From Frigoribacterium sp. ACAM 257 (GTDB lineage Bacteria; Actinomycetota; Actinomycetes; Actinomycetales; Microbacteriaceae), in NCBI RefSeq assembly GCF_007954365.1, contig NZ_VOLO01000001.1:248001-312000 (forward strand): 64,000 nt of DNA, given 5' to 3'. This document shows, piece after piece, positions 7,843 through 16,374 of this stretch (within the stretch, counting starts at the first letter, position 1; the number at the start of each line of letters is the position of its first letter). The position numbers and the translations under genes were made by a program. The notes under the pieces are model-generated. The model was not told the origin of the DNA. It ran no database searches and saw nothing but the letters and a program-made list of their open reading frames with translations.

Positions 7843-8015
7843 GATAGTTCTAGCGGGGGTGCCCGGTAGGGGATGGCGCACCGAAGGCGCCGGCGTCACT
7901 CGGGCGGTCGCCCGTTCCGCCCGTCGACCCCTCGGCCGCTCCCGCCCCCCCGCGCGACGGCTGCAGACCACGTCTCGAGAACCCGGCTGTCACCGATCCC
8001 GGGAGATGATGGGTC

Positions 8016-8336
8016 ATGTCCAACGCCGACGGCCTCCGGTCTCGCCTTCAGCAGCGACGGGTCCCTCGCGTCGCTGCTGTGCTTCTCGCAGCAGCTCTCG
8101 TGCTCCTCGTCGTGCTTCCCCTGTTGCCCAGTCCCTCCGTCTCGGGCGGCGCGCGACTCGGGTTGTTCCTCCTGCCCCTCCCGCCGCTCCTGGCTCTCGG
8201 GGGCTCACTCGCAGCCCTTCTCGACCGGAAGATCGGCAAGAACAGCACGACCCTGTGGGCCGTGGGCTCAGCCGTGTTCGGGCTCGTCTGCGTCCCGGCA
8301 CTCCTCGTGTTCGTCACCCTCACGGCGGGGCCCTGA
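8016..8336 (+). CDS. small membrane protein of unknown function
   Basis: A 106-residue protein with a basic N-terminus (RSRLQQRRVPR), then three hydrophobic segments at about residues 19-38, 47-66 and 80-103. A short basic loop, DRKIGKN, sits before the last segment. GGGAGA upstream of the ATG may serve as a ribosome binding site. No family recognised. It is one of the single-gene units of the accessory patch between murB and the two-component system. Confidence 0.55.
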   Translation: MSNADGLRSRLQQRRVPRVAAVLLAAALVLLVVLPLLPSPSVSGGARLGLFLLPLPPLLALGGSLAALLDRKIGKNSTTLWAVGSAVFGLVCVPALLVFVTLTAGP

Positions 8337-8479
8337 AGGGCGGTCTGCCTGTCCGACGCGACCACGAGGGGCTGACCTTCGTCGTCCATCCCGACGGCGC
8401 ACCCGTTCCCGACGACGTCGACCGGCTCCCGGACGACGTCCCGGTGCGCGAGCGATCCCGACAGGGGACGGGCGAGCGG

Positions 8480-8839
8480 TCAGGACTGGCGGGAGACGAA
8501 GACGTTCTCGGACACGGCTGTGAAGCCGTCCGGTGCGCTCATGCCGTCGGGGACGATCGAGTACGTGATGCCGTCGGGCCCCGCGGCCCGGGTGACGCCT
8601 CCGCCACAGCCGACGATCCAGTCGTCCGCATCGGGATAGGCGATCACGCACGAGGTGTCGTCGTCCTGGTGGCTCGCCACCCAGAGCTCTGCCCCGTCGT
8701 GTTCCCCTACCCATCGGATCGACTCCCGGTCCAGGTCCTCCGTGGCGTAGGAGGGGAGCTCCGCCGGCAGCGGATGATCGACCGTCGGGGCCTGGTCCAG
8801 GTCGCTGGAGGTCCGCAGAGTCCGCCCGTGCCCCCGCCG
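8480..8839 (-). pseudogene. N-terminally truncated gene for a small secreted or membrane-anchored protein
   Basis: An open frame of 120 codons without a usable early start follows directly, in the same frame, after the stop codon of the response-regulator gene. From about codon 22 it reads like a real domain: PLPAELPSYATEDLDRESI, then VGEHDGAELWVA, a Cys pair spanning SCVIAYP...VGCGGG, and VPDGMSAPDGFTAVSENVFV. I recall this pattern from C-terminal domains of Microbacteriaceae membrane-anchored proteins. The anchor and start codon are missing; GTG at 8680 would give only 66 residues. A deletion that joined this tail to the regulator gene is the simplest reading. Confidence 0.55.
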
Positions 8840-9577
8840 TCAGCCGTGCACGGAGGGCAGCCAGCCCCGCTGCATCGCGAGGGTGACCGCTCGGGTGCGG
8901 TCGCCCACGCCGAGCTTCTCGAACACGTGCTGCAGGTGCGTCTTGACGGTGGCCTCGCCGACGAAGAGCCGCAGCCCGATCTCCCTGTTCGAACAGCCCT
9001 CGGCGACCAGGACGAGCACCTGCGTCTCTCGGGGACTGAGCGGGCTCGCTCCCGCGCCGCCCGCTCCCGCGCCGCCCGCACCCGCGCCGCCTGCGCCTGC
9101 GCCCGGGCCTGCGGCTCCGCCCCCGCCCTCCGGCCCGGCCCCGTCGGGCTCCGCCGCCCGTCGAGCACGGCCCACGAGCAGCGCCGCCATCGACGGCGCG
9201 AGCGCGACCTGCCCGGCGACCACCGAGCGGAGCCCCGCGAGCAGCTCCTCCTCGGGCGCCGCCTTGAGCAGGTAGCCGCTCGCGCCTGCCTCGACGGCGC
9301 CGAGGATGGCGTCGTCCGACTCGTAGGTGGTCAGCACGACGACGCGGGCGGTCGGGACGTCCCGGAGCACCCCCTCCGTCGCGGCGACGCCGTCGAGCCT
9401 CGGCATGCGCAGGTCCATCAGCACGAGGTCGGGCCGCAGCTCGGCGGCGAGCTCCACTGCCTCGACCCCGTCGGAGGCCTGGCCGACCACCTCGAAGTCG
9501 GGCGTGGCCGTGAGCATCGCGGCGAGCCCCTGCCGCATGATCGGGTGGTCGTCGACGACCAGGGTGCGGACGCTCAC
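8840..9577 (-). CDS. NarL/LuxR-family response regulator
   Basis: A 245-residue DNA-binding regulator. The receiver domain (residues 1-120) has the acidic pair D9-D10, phospho-acceptor D55 in LVLMDLRMPR and the conserved Lys in GYLLKA. The C-terminal HTH (about 180-240) is LSPRETQVLVLVAEGCSNRE with the recognition helix EATVKTHLQHVFEKLG. Between them lies an unusual linker of about 35 residues made only of Gly, Ala and a few others, encoded by near-perfect repeats. Its stop overlaps nothing, but its start overlaps the kinase gene by four bases, so the pair is coupled. Confidence 0.92.
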   Translation of the reverse strand: MSVRTLVVDDHPIMRQGLAAMLTATPDFEVVGQASDGVEAVELAAELRPDLVLMDLRMPRLDGVAATEGVLRDVPTARVVVLTTYESDDAILGAVEAGASGYLLKAAPEEELLAGLRSVVAGQVALAPSMAALLVGRARRAAEPDGAGPEGGGGAAGPGAGAGGAGAGGAGAGGAGASPLSPRETQVLVLVAEGCSNREIGLRLFVGEATVKTHLQHVFEKLGVGDRTRAVTLAMQRGWLPSVHG

Positions 9578-10842
9578 GACGGCTCCCCGCTCGGCAGGTG
9601 CGCCGTCACGGTCGTGCCGCCGCCGACCACGCTGACGACCCCGAGCCGCCCGCCGGCCAGCCGCAGCCGCTCGTCGAGTCCGTCGAGCCCGAAGCCGTCC
9701 CGCGCGGCGGCAGGGTCGAACCCGCCACCCTCGTCGCTCACCGAGAGCACGGTGTCCGTCCCGGACCCGCGGGCGAGCGCGACGTGCGCCGAGCGCGACC
9801 CGCTGTGCTTGCGGACGTTGGCCAGCGCCTCCTGCGCCGCCCGGATCACCACGACCTGGTGGTCGCGCGGCAGGACGAGCCCCGGCTCGACGTCGACCGC
9901 CACGGCGACGCCGCTCTCGCGCGAGAACCGCGAGGCGAGCCGTCGCAGTGCGTCGGCGAGGTCGCCGCTGTCGAGCCCGGAGGAGGCGGTGGCCGCGACG
10001 AGCGTGCGGGCGTCGGTCAGCGCGTCCCTGGCCGACGACTCGATGAGCTCGAGCTGCGCGAGGCCGGCCGCGGCGTCGCCGGCCGCGACCGACGACCGTG
10101 CCTGTTGGCTGAGCATCACGAGCCCGGTGAGGCTCTGCGCGACCGTGTCGTGGATCTCGCGGGCGAGGCGCTCACGCTCGGCCACGGTGCCGGCCTCGCG
10201 GTGCCGGGTCGCCAGCTCGTCCTGGGCGGCGCGCAGCTCGTCGAGCAGCCGGCCCCGCTCGGCGCCGGTGTGGGCGATCGACGTGATCCACAGGCCGAGG
10301 GCGATGCTGAACAGCAGCGAGAGCCCCTCGCTCGTGGCGGCCGTCGCGAGCGTGTCGGGCGACCAGCCGAGGCTCGCGACGAAGCCCGCCGAGATCGCGA
10401 GGCAGAGCAGGACGTTCGCGACGACCGCCGAGCGGGGCGTCGGGAGCACGGTCCAGAGCAGGGGCATGAGGAACGCCTGGACGACGGCGAGCTGCGGCGC
10501 GCCGGCGACGGCGAGCCCGCCGACGACCACGACCGCCGCGACGACCGTGATCTCCGCCCGGCCCACCTGGTCGTCGTCCCTCCGCACCACCGGCCGTGCG
10601 AGCAGCAGCCAGGTCAGGACGGACAGCCCGGTCGCCGCGAGGGCGAGCGGGCGGCTGCCGACGGCGCTGCCGCCGTCGTCGCTGCGGCTGCCGGCCTCGG
10701 AGGCGAGAGCGAGCACGACGAGCACCACGGCCGTCGCCCCGGCCCCGACGTCCCACCAGCGCATCGCGACGCGGCTCGTGCCCGGGCGCGCGCCCGGGTC
10801 GCGGCTCGCGGCGGGAGCGCCCTCGGCTGCCGTGGCGGTCAT
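9574..10842 (-). CDS. sensor histidine kinase (HisKA_3 type)
   Basis: A 422-residue membrane kinase. Six to eight hydrophobic segments occupy residues 28-190. The dimerisation/phospho-acceptor box is RLAREIHDTVAQSLTGLVML near residue 225, typical of kinases that partner NarL-type regulators. The ATPase domain follows with QEALANVRKHSGS (N box) and SVSDEGGGFDP and GFGLDGLDERL (G boxes). The ATG at 10842 is supported by a TACGGT box seven bases upstream. It follows the ABC exporter genes and precedes its regulator; in actinobacteria such exporter-kinase-regulator sets respond to envelope-active compounds or toxic lipids. Confidence 0.92.
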   Translation of the reverse strand: MTATAAEGAPAASRDPGARPGTSRVAMRWWDVGAGATAVVLVVLALASEAGSRSDDGGSAVGSRPLALAATGLSVLTWLLLARPVVRRDDDQVGRAEITVVAAVVVVGGLAVAGAPQLAVVQAFLMPLLWTVLPTPRSAVVANVLLCLAISAGFVASLGWSPDTLATAATSEGLSLLFSIALGLWITSIAHTGAERGRLLDELRAAQDELATRHREAGTVAERERLAREIHDTVAQSLTGLVMLSQQARSSVAAGDAAAGLAQLELIESSARDALTDARTLVAATASSGLDSGDLADALRRLASRFSRESGVAVAVDVEPGLVLPRDHQVVVIRAAQEALANVRKHSGSRSAHVALARGSGTDTVLSVSDEGGGFDPAAARDGFGLDGLDERLRLAGGRLGVVSVVGGGTTVTAHLPSGEPS

Positions 10843-10855
10843 GTCCGTCACCGTA
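10840..10855 (-). promoter_or_regulatory. possible leaderless -10 box inside the exporter gene end
   Basis: On the minus strand TACGGT (10850-10855) is followed by seven bases and the kinase ATG (10840-10842). The box overlaps the last codons and stop of the permease gene, so the kinase may have its own leaderless transcript besides operon readthrough. Confidence 0.45.
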
Positions 10856-11687
10856 CCGTCCCGCGAGCCCGCGGTGAGGCGTCCTTCCGGCCCCAGCGGA
10901 ACGTCAGCCGGGCCGCGACCGCGCCGGCCACGAGCCAGACGGCCAGCCAGAGGGCCACGCCCGGCAGGTCCCAGGTGCCGCCGACCTCGGCCGCCGCCGA
11001 CGACTCGGGCAGGAACACGCTCCGCATGCCCTGGGCGAGCCACTTCAGCGGGAACGCCGAGGCGACCTGCTGGAGCCACGTCGGCAGCTGGGCGAACGGC
11101 AGGTACACGCCCGACACGAACTGCAGCACGAGCGTGATCGGCACGATGACGGCCGTGGCGCTGCGCCCGGTGCGGGGGACCCGCGACAGGGCGATCCCGA
11201 TCAGCGCCGAGCCGGCGAGGCCGAGCAGCCACACCCCGCCGAAGGTCGCCCACGACGACGCCTCGGTCGGCAGCGGCACCCGGAACAGCACCCGGGCGAG
11301 GACGAGGAGGAGCGCCACCTGCAGCAGGTTCGTCACGACCACCTGCCCCAGCTTCCCGAGGAACCAGGAGGCGACGGGCAGCGGGGTGCCCGCCAGCCGC
11401 TTCAGGGTGCCGTCGGAGCGCTCGACGGCGATGTCGATGCCGAGGGCCTGGACGCCGGAGAGCAGGACGCCCGCGGCGATCATCCCCGGCAGGTAGTACG
11501 CGGCGGCGTCGACGGCAGAGCCGTCCGGCCGCACCCCGTACGAGCCTGACGCGCTGAAGGCGGTCGAGAAGATCGCGAGCATCACGACGGGGAAGAGGAA
11601 CGTGAAGAACACCGTGTCGCCGGCGCGGAAGTAGGTCCGCACCTCGTGGCGCACCTGCACGCCGGCCAGGGCGAGCACGCGGCTCAC
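10848..11687 (-). CDS. ABC-2 type transporter permease
   Basis: A 279-residue membrane protein with six hydrophobic segments in the ABC-2 pattern: TM1 near residue 25 (VFFTFLFPVVMLAIF), TM2 near 65-85, TM3-TM5 between 110 and 200 and TM6 near 245. The family exports drugs, lipids or antibiotics as a dimer with an ATPase. The ATPase gene is just upstream with a four-base overlap. The hallmark SGVYLPFAQLPTWLQ stretch before the last helices is present. The substrate is not predictable. Confidence 0.9.
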   Translation of the reverse strand: MSRVLALAGVQVRHEVRTYFRAGDTVFFTFLFPVVMLAIFSTAFSASGSYGVRPDGSAVDAAAYYLPGMIAAGVLLSGVQALGIDIAVERSDGTLKRLAGTPLPVASWFLGKLGQVVVTNLLQVALLLVLARVLFRVPLPTEASSWATFGGVWLLGLAGSALIGIALSRVPRTGRSATAVIVPITLVLQFVSGVYLPFAQLPTWLQQVASAFPLKWLAQGMRSVFLPESSAAAEVGGTWDLPGVALWLAVWLVAGAVAARLTFRWGRKDASPRARGTVR

Positions 11688-12535
11688 GACGTCGCCGCCT
11701 CGGCGACGAGCTCGAGGTAGACGTCCTCGAGCGACGGGCGCACGACCTCGAGGTCGCGCAGCTCCGCCCCCGCGCCGTGCAGGCGCGCGACGAGGCCGCC
11801 AGGGTCGGCCGTCCGCTCCTCGTGCCGGCCGCCCGCGTCCGACCAGCGCACCAGCGGGGTCCTGGCCGCGGCGCTGCCGATCTCGTCGGGGCGTCCCTCG
11901 GCGACGACGCGCCCCTCCGTGACGACCGCGACGCGGTCGCTGAGCTGGGCGGCCTCGTCGAGGTAGTGGGTGGTGAGCAGGATGCTCGTGCCGTCGCCGG
12001 AGAGCGACCGGATCAGGTCCCAGAACCGGCGACGCGCCTCCGGGTCGAAGCCCGTCGTGGGCTCGTCGAGGAACAGCAGCTCGGGATCGCCGACGATGCC
12101 GAGGGCGACGTCGACGCGGCGGCGCTGGCCGCCCGAGAGCGCCCGCACCCGCGTGCTCGCCTGGGCCTCGAGCCCGACCGCGGCGACCACCTCGTCGACG
12201 TCGCGCGACCGCGGGTAGAGGGCCGCCATGTGGGCGACCTGCTCACGGACGGTCGAGGTCCCCTGCTCGGCCGAGGTCTGCAGCACGATGCCGATGCGGG
12301 CCTTCCAGTCGAGCCCGCCGTGTCGCGGGTCCGTGCCGAGCACGAGGGCTTCGCCACCGGTGCGGTCGCGGTGCCCCTCGAGGATCTCGATCGTCGTCGA
12401 CTTGCCGGCGCCGTTCGGGCCGAGCAGGCCGAGCGTCTCGCCGGGCTCGAGGTCGAACGAGACGCCGTGCAGGGCGGTCGTGCGCCCGTAGGTCTTCGTG
12501 AGGTCGCGCACTCGCACGACGGGCTGTGGGGTCAT
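11684..12535 (-). CDS. ABC transporter ATP-binding protein (drug/lipid exporter type)
   Basis: A 283-residue ATPase of the CcmA/DrrA type. Walker A is GPNGAGKST at 39-47, the Q-loop is IGIVLQTSAEQG, the signature is LSGGQRRR and Walker B is LLFLDEPTTGFDP, with the switch histidine in LLTTHYLDEA. A C-terminal extension of about 70 residues is usual for this class. The ATG at 12535 is chosen over an upstream in-frame start that would add 19 Arg/Pro-rich residues without family similarity. It works with the permease encoded next; the kinase-regulator pair downstream is probably its sensor. Confidence 0.93.
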   Translation of the reverse strand: MTPQPVVRVRDLTKTYGRTTALHGVSFDLEPGETLGLLGPNGAGKSTTIEILEGHRDRTGGEALVLGTDPRHGGLDWKARIGIVLQTSAEQGTSTVREQVAHMAALYPRSRDVDEVVAAVGLEAQASTRVRALSGGQRRRVDVALGIVGDPELLFLDEPTTGFDPEARRRFWDLIRSLSGDGTSILLTTHYLDEAAQLSDRVAVVTEGRVVAEGRPDEIGSAAARTPLVRWSDAGGRHEERTADPGGLVARLHGAGAELRDLEVVRPSLEDVYLELVAEAATS

Positions 12536-12598
12536 GCTCCGAGCCTCGGACAGGAGGCGCGGGCACGGCACCCCGGTTCGGGCTACCCGCATCCCCCG

Positions 12599-12633
12599 AC
12601 CGGTGGATGCTGCCGGTGGACCCGACCGGTGGA
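12599..12633. promoter_or_regulatory. three CCGGTGGA direct repeats upstream of the exporter operon
   Basis: CCGGTGGA occurs at 12599-12606, 12613-12620 and 12626-12633, i.e. with 13-14 bp between starts, 60-100 bp before the ATPase start on the minus strand. Regular spacing in a promoter region suggests binding sites for a regulator, perhaps the LuxR-type regulator of this operon. Confidence 0.4.
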
Positions 12634-12661
12634 CCGGATCGGCGGACCCGGCCCGCGCCTC

Positions 12662-13864
12662 CTACGAGAAGAGGCGCTGGAGACGCTGCACGCCCTCGAG
12701 CAGCTGGTCGTCGCCGAGGGCGTACGACAGGCGCAGGTAGCCGCTCGGCCCGAACGCCTCGCCGGGCACCGTGGCGACGTCGGCCTGGTCGAGGACCAGG
12801 TCGGCGAGCTCGAGGGAGGTGGTGGGCGTGACGCCGCCCCACTCACGACCCAGCAGGCCGCTGACGTCGGGGTAGACGTAGAACGCGCCCTCGGGGGTCG
12901 GGGCGACGACGCCGTCGATGGCGTTCAGCTCGTCGACGATGCGGCGACGGCGCACGTCGAAGGCCCGGCGCATCGCCTCGACCTCGTCCTGCGGGCCGGT
13001 GAGCGCCGCGAGGGCGGCGCGCTGGGAGACGTTCGACACGTTCGACGTGAGGTGCGACTGCAGGTTGGAGGCGCCGGCGATGACGTCGGCCGGGCCCACC
13101 ATCCAGCCGACGCGCCAGCCGGTCATCGCGTAGGTCTTGGCGACGCCGTTGACGAGGATCGTCTGCCCGGCGAGCTCGGGCACGGCCTCGGTGATCGAGA
13201 CGGCGCGCACGCCGTCGTAGACGAGGCTCTGGTAGATCTCGTCGCTGATCACCCAGGTGCCGGTCTCGAGCGCCCACCGGCCGATGGCCTCGACCTCGGC
13301 GGGGGAGTAGACGGCCCCGGTCGGGTTCGAGGGCGAGCAGAACAGCAGCACCTTCGTGCGCGGGGTCCGTGCGGCCTCGAGCTGCTCGACCGTGACCTTG
13401 TAGCCCTGGTCGGCGCCGGCGAAGACCTCGACCGAGACGCCGCCCGCGAGGGAGATCGCCTCGGGGTAGGTGGTCCAGTACGGAGCGGGCAGGAGGACCT
13501 CGTCGCCCTCGTCGAGCAGCGCCTGGAACGCCTGGTAGACGGCTTGCTTGCCGCCGTTGGTGACGACCACCTGAGTCGGGCGCACCGAGGTGCCGCTGTC
13601 GCGGAGGGTCTTCTCGGCGATCGCCTCGCGCAGCTCGGGCAGGCCCGCGCCGGCCGAGTAGCGGTGGTTGCGCGGGTCGCGCGCCGCCGCGACCGCCGCC
13701 TCGACGATGTGGTCGGGCGTCGGGAAGTCCGGCTCGCCGGGGCCGTAGCTGATGATCGGCCGGCCCTGGGCCAGGAGCGACTTGGCCTTGGCGTCCACCT
13801 TGAGGGTGGCCGACTCGGCGATGGAGGCGATGCGGGACGAGAGGCGGCGTGTCGGCTGGGTCAC
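12662..13864 (-). CDS. pyridoxal phosphate-dependent aminotransferase (aspartate aminotransferase family)
   Basis: A 400-residue fold-type I aminotransferase, class I/II, which transfers amino groups between aspartate (or another amino acid) and 2-oxoglutarate. Landmarks in order: [12 protein letters not shown] for the substrate loop, [34 protein letters not shown], then [13 protein letters not shown] and the PLP lysine in [16 protein letters not shown]. The C-terminal arginine is in YLRLSYALG. The GTG at 13864 has a TAGGGT box seven bases upstream and no ribosome binding site. This gene directly upstream of tRNA-Trp-secE-nusG is a conserved order in the family. Confidence 0.92.
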   Translation of the reverse strand: MTQPTRRLSSRIASIAESATLKVDAKAKSLLAQGRPIISYGPGEPDFPTPDHIVEAAVAAARDPRNHRYSAGAGLPELREAIAEKTLRDSGTSVRPTQVVVTNGGKQAVYQAFQALLDEGDEVLLPAPYWTTYPEAISLAGGVSVEVFAGADQGYKVTVEQLEAARTPRTKVLLFCSPSNPTGAVYSPAEVEAIGRWALETGTWVISDEIYQSLVYDGVRAVSITEAVPELAGQTILVNGVAKTYAMTGWRVGWMVGPADVIAGASNLQSHLTSNVSNVSQRAALAALTGPQDEVEAMRRAFDVRRRRIVDELNAIDGVVAPTPEGAFYVYPDVSGLLGREWGGVTPTTSLELADLVLDQADVATVPGEAFGPSGYLRLSYALGDDQLLEGVQRLQRLFS

Positions 13865-13877
13865 GACGGCCACCCTA
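13862..13877 (-). promoter_or_regulatory. leaderless -10 box and GTG start
   Basis: On the minus strand TAGGGT (13872-13877) precedes the GTG (13862-13864) by seven bases, without a Shine-Dalgarno sequence. This decides the aminotransferase start against a longer upstream frame. Confidence 0.6.
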
Positions 13878-13936
13878 TCCGGCGGCCCGGGGCCCCGACA
13901 GGGCACGCGGGCCGGGCCCGTCGGCGCGCCCCGGCT

Positions 13937-13965
13937 TTGCAACACCGCAGGCGCTCACCTACACT
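13937..13965 (+). promoter_or_regulatory. sigma-70-type promoter for tRNA-Trp/secE/nusG
   Basis: TTGCAA at 13937-13942, a 17-base spacer and TACACT at 13960-13965 make a near-consensus housekeeping promoter 85 bases before the tRNA. It probably drives tRNA-Trp and may read into secE and nusG. Confidence 0.65.
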
Positions 13966-14050
13966 TGTCGAGGCGGTCGGACACCGCGGAGTCGGCGCGC
14001 GCCTCAGGGCGAGCACCGGTCGCAGTCCGGCCCGGGGGCTCCGGCCCCAT

Positions 14051-14123
14051 AGGGCGGTGGCTCAATTGGTAGAGCAGCGGTCTCCAAAACCGCAGGTTGC
14101 AGGTTCGAGTCCTGTCCGCCCTG
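14051..14123 (+). tRNA. tRNA-Trp (anticodon CCA)
   Basis: A 73-base cloverleaf. The acceptor stem pairs AGGGCGG (14051-14057) with CCGCCCT (14116-14122), followed by discriminator G. The anticodon arm GCGGT-CTCCAAA-ACCGC gives CCA, reading UGG. The T-arm contains GGTTCGAGTCC. The 3' CCA is not encoded. Its place just before secE is typical of actinobacteria. Confidence 0.97.
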
Positions 14124-14224
14124 CAGCCCGGCCGGGCTGCCCCGACTGGTCCACCAGAGACCAGCGGGGCGGCCCGGATCACGGACCAGGCCCTCGGGTC
14201 GACCCTCGGAAGGTAGATACGACA

Positions 14225-14506
14225 GTGGCGAGAAAAGACCTCGACGTCCCCAGTGAGGACGTCGTCGACAAGGCGAAGTCCGACAGCGCAGCGCGTCGCA
14301 GTCCCTTCGCCCGCATCGCCCTGTTCATCCGCCAGGTGATCGCCGAGCTCAAGAAGGTCGTCACCCCGACCCGCAAAGAGCTGCTGAGCTACACCGGCGT
14401 CGTGCTGGTCTTCGTCGTCATCATGATGGCGCTGGTCACCGGCCTCGACTCGCTCTTCGGCCTCGTCGTCGGCTACGTCTTCGGCAACGGCCCCACCGGC
14501 AGCTGA
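14225..14506 (+). CDS. secE: preprotein translocase subunit SecE
   Basis: SecE stabilises the SecY channel in the general secretion translocon. The 93-residue protein has a charged N-terminus and the conserved amphipathic helix FIRQVIAELKKVVTPTRKEL near residues 34-53. One membrane helix (VVLVFVVIMMALVTGLDSLF) follows, the minimal single-helix form of Gram-positives. The GTG start at 14225 has GGAAGG at a suitable distance. nusG follows after 108 bases with a near-identical pre-start sequence (GTAGATACxACAGTG), suggesting shared translational control. Confidence 0.95.
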   Translation: MARKDLDVPSEDVVDKAKSDSAARRSPFARIALFIRQVIAELKKVVTPTRKELLSYTGVVLVFVVIMMALVTGLDSLFGLVVGYVFGNGPTGS

Positions 14507-14614
14507 CCCTGCCCGCCGGCTGCCGGACCACCCGGTCCGCGCCGTGCCCCTCGATCCTCTGCGGTCGGCAAGCCGACATCGCCGGCCGACCCCCTGAACG
14601 GAAGTAGATACACA

Positions 14615-15727
14615 GTGCCTGACAACGAGCGCGACGACATCGATCTCGCCCCCGCCGCCGAGCAGTCCTCCGAGGTCGCCGAGACCCAGGAGGGCGACGT
14701 CGTGGACGTCGACTCCGACGGCGACCAGGGCTCGGCCGAGGAGTCCGCGATCACCGTCGTCGACGAGGGCGACGAGGGCACGACCGACACGGACGACCTC
14801 GACGGCCTGCTCGACACGCTCGCCGAGGCCAGCGACCCCGAGGCCGACGCCGTCGTCGACGACGCGCTCGACATCGACGACGCCGCCGAGGCGGAGGCCG
14901 CCGTCGAGGCGACCGACGACGAGGCCGACTCCGAGGCCGAGGAGCTGGCGAACGAGGGTGACGCCCCCGGCGCGAACGCCGTCATCGCCGAGGCCGAGCA
15001 GTCCGTCCAGGACGCCGACGCTCAGGTGGCCCAGGACGACGTCGACCTCGACGTCGTCAGCGAGCAGGCCGACGCGGTCGCGACCGAGGCCGAGGACGAG
15101 GCCGAGGTCGACCCCTACGAGGCCTTCCGCTACGACCTGCGCGGCAAGCCCGGCAAGTGGTACGTCATCCACAGCTACGCCGGCTTCGAGCGACGCGTCA
15201 AGCAGAACATCGAGAACCGCATGGTCTCCCTGACCATGGAGGACTACATCTACCAGGTCGAGGTCCCCATGGAGGACGTCGTCGAGATCAAGAACGGGCA
15301 GCGCAAGCTGGTCACCCGCGTGCGGATCCCCGGCTACGTGCTCGTCCGCATGGACCTCAACGAAGACTCCTGGTCGGTCGTCCGCCACACCCCCGGCGTC
15401 ACCGGCTTCGTGGGCAACGCCCACAACCCGACGCCCCTCCGCTTCGAGGAGGCCTTCCAGATGCTGAAGAGCCTCGTCCAGGTGCAGGAGGCGGCACCCG
15501 CCGCCAAGGGCTCGGCCAAGGGCGGCAAGCAGGCCCAGCGGGTCATCCCCGCCGAGGTCGACTTCGAGATCGGCGAGACGATCACCATCAAGGAGGGCTC
15601 GTTCGCCGGGCTTCCCGGTACGATCAACGAGATCAAGCCCGAGAGCGGCAAGCTCACGGTGCTGGTCTCCCTGTTCGAGCGCGAGACTCCCGTCGAGCTC
15701 AGCTTCGACCAGGTCACCAAGCTCTAG
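14615..15727 (+). CDS. nusG: transcription termination/antitermination protein NusG with a long acidic N-terminal extension
   Basis: NusG binds RNA polymerase and links it to Rho or the ribosome. Of 370 residues only the last 200 are the usual protein. The NGN domain begins near residue 176 ([18 protein letters not shown]), contains [10 protein letters not shown] and TPGVTGFVG, and the KOW domain near 315-370 has [13 protein letters not shown]. Residues 1-167 form an extremely Asp/Glu/Ala-rich, probably disordered extension. Shorter acidic extensions are known from actinobacterial NusG; this one is long. The GTG start has GGAAG upstream. Confidence 0.95.
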   Translation: MPDNERDDIDLAPAAEQSSEVAETQEGDVVDVDSDGDQGSAEESAITVVDEGDEGTTDTDDLDGLLDTLAEASDPEADAVVDDALDIDDAAEAEAAVEATDDEADSEAEELANEGDAPGANAVIAEAEQSVQDADAQVAQDDVDLDVVSEQADAVATEAEDEAEVDPYEAFRYDLRGKPGKWYVIHSYAGFERRVKQNIENRMVSLTMEDYIYQVEVPMEDVVEIKNGQRKLVTRVRIPGYVLVRMDLNEDSWSVVRHTPGVTGFVGNAHNPTPLRFEEAFQMLKSLVQVQEAAPAAKGSAKGGKQAQRVIPAEVDFEIGETITIKEGSFAGLPGTINEIKPESGKLTVLVSLFERETPVELSFDQVTKL

Positions 15728-15842
15728 TCCCCCAGGACGACAGCCCCACAGCTCCCCTAGATCACCGGAGTCCGCACCGCGGACCACCGGGAGAGCGGAC
15801 CGCGACCGCGGCCAGCTCGAACCCCACGAGAAGGAAAAGAAC

Positions 15843-16274
15843 ATGGCACCGAAAAAGAAGGTCACGGGTCTGATCAAGCTTCAGATCAACGCCGGCGCCG
15901 CGAACCCGGCCCCGCCCATCGGCCCGGCCCTGGGTCAGCACGGCGTGAACATCATGGAGTTCTGCAAGGCGTACAACGCCGCGACCGAGTCGCAGCGCGG
16001 CAACGTCGTCCCCGTCGAGATCACCGTCTACGAGGACCGTTCGTTCACGTTCGTCCTCAAGACCCCGCCCGCCGCGGAGCTCATCAAGAAGGCCGCCGGC
16101 GTCGCCAAGGGCTCGTCGACCCCCCACACCGACAAGGTCGGCAAGCTCACCATGGACCAGGTCCGTGAGATCGCCACCACCAAGCAGGCCGACCTGAACG
16201 CCAACGACATCGACGCCGCGGCGAAGATCATCGCCGGCACCGCCCGTTCCATGGGCATCACGGTCGACGCCTAG
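15843..16274 (+). CDS. rplK: 50S ribosomal protein L11
   Basis: L11 forms the GTPase-associated centre with 23S rRNA and is the site of thiopeptide action. The 143-residue protein begins [20 protein letters not shown] and has the Pro-rich switch [20 protein letters not shown]; the C-terminal RNA-binding domain contains GTARSMGI. Ribosome binding site GAAGGAAA precedes the ATG. It is followed by rplA after 100 bases, the standard L11-L1 operon. Confidence 0.98.
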   Translation: MAPKKKVTGLIKLQINAGAANPAPPIGPALGQHGVNIMEFCKAYNAATESQRGNVVPVEITVYEDRSFTFVLKTPPAAELIKKAAGVAKGSSTPHTDKVGKLTMDQVREIATTKQADLNANDIDAAAKIIAGTARSMGITVDA

Positions 16275-16374
16275 CCACACCCCCTCGTGCAGGCGACCCG
16301 CCTGCACGCACCAGACACCAGTGGGAGAGCCGGCCAGGCTCGCTACCACGTCCCCAGCAACGAAGAGGTCCAAC

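Noticed and set aside
13955-15877. A 640-codon open frame on the minus strand opposite secE, nusG and the tRNA
   Set aside because: It lies antisense to certain genes and owes its length to G/C-rich third positions and the acidic nusG extension; its translation is Leu/Gly/Asp-rich without domains.
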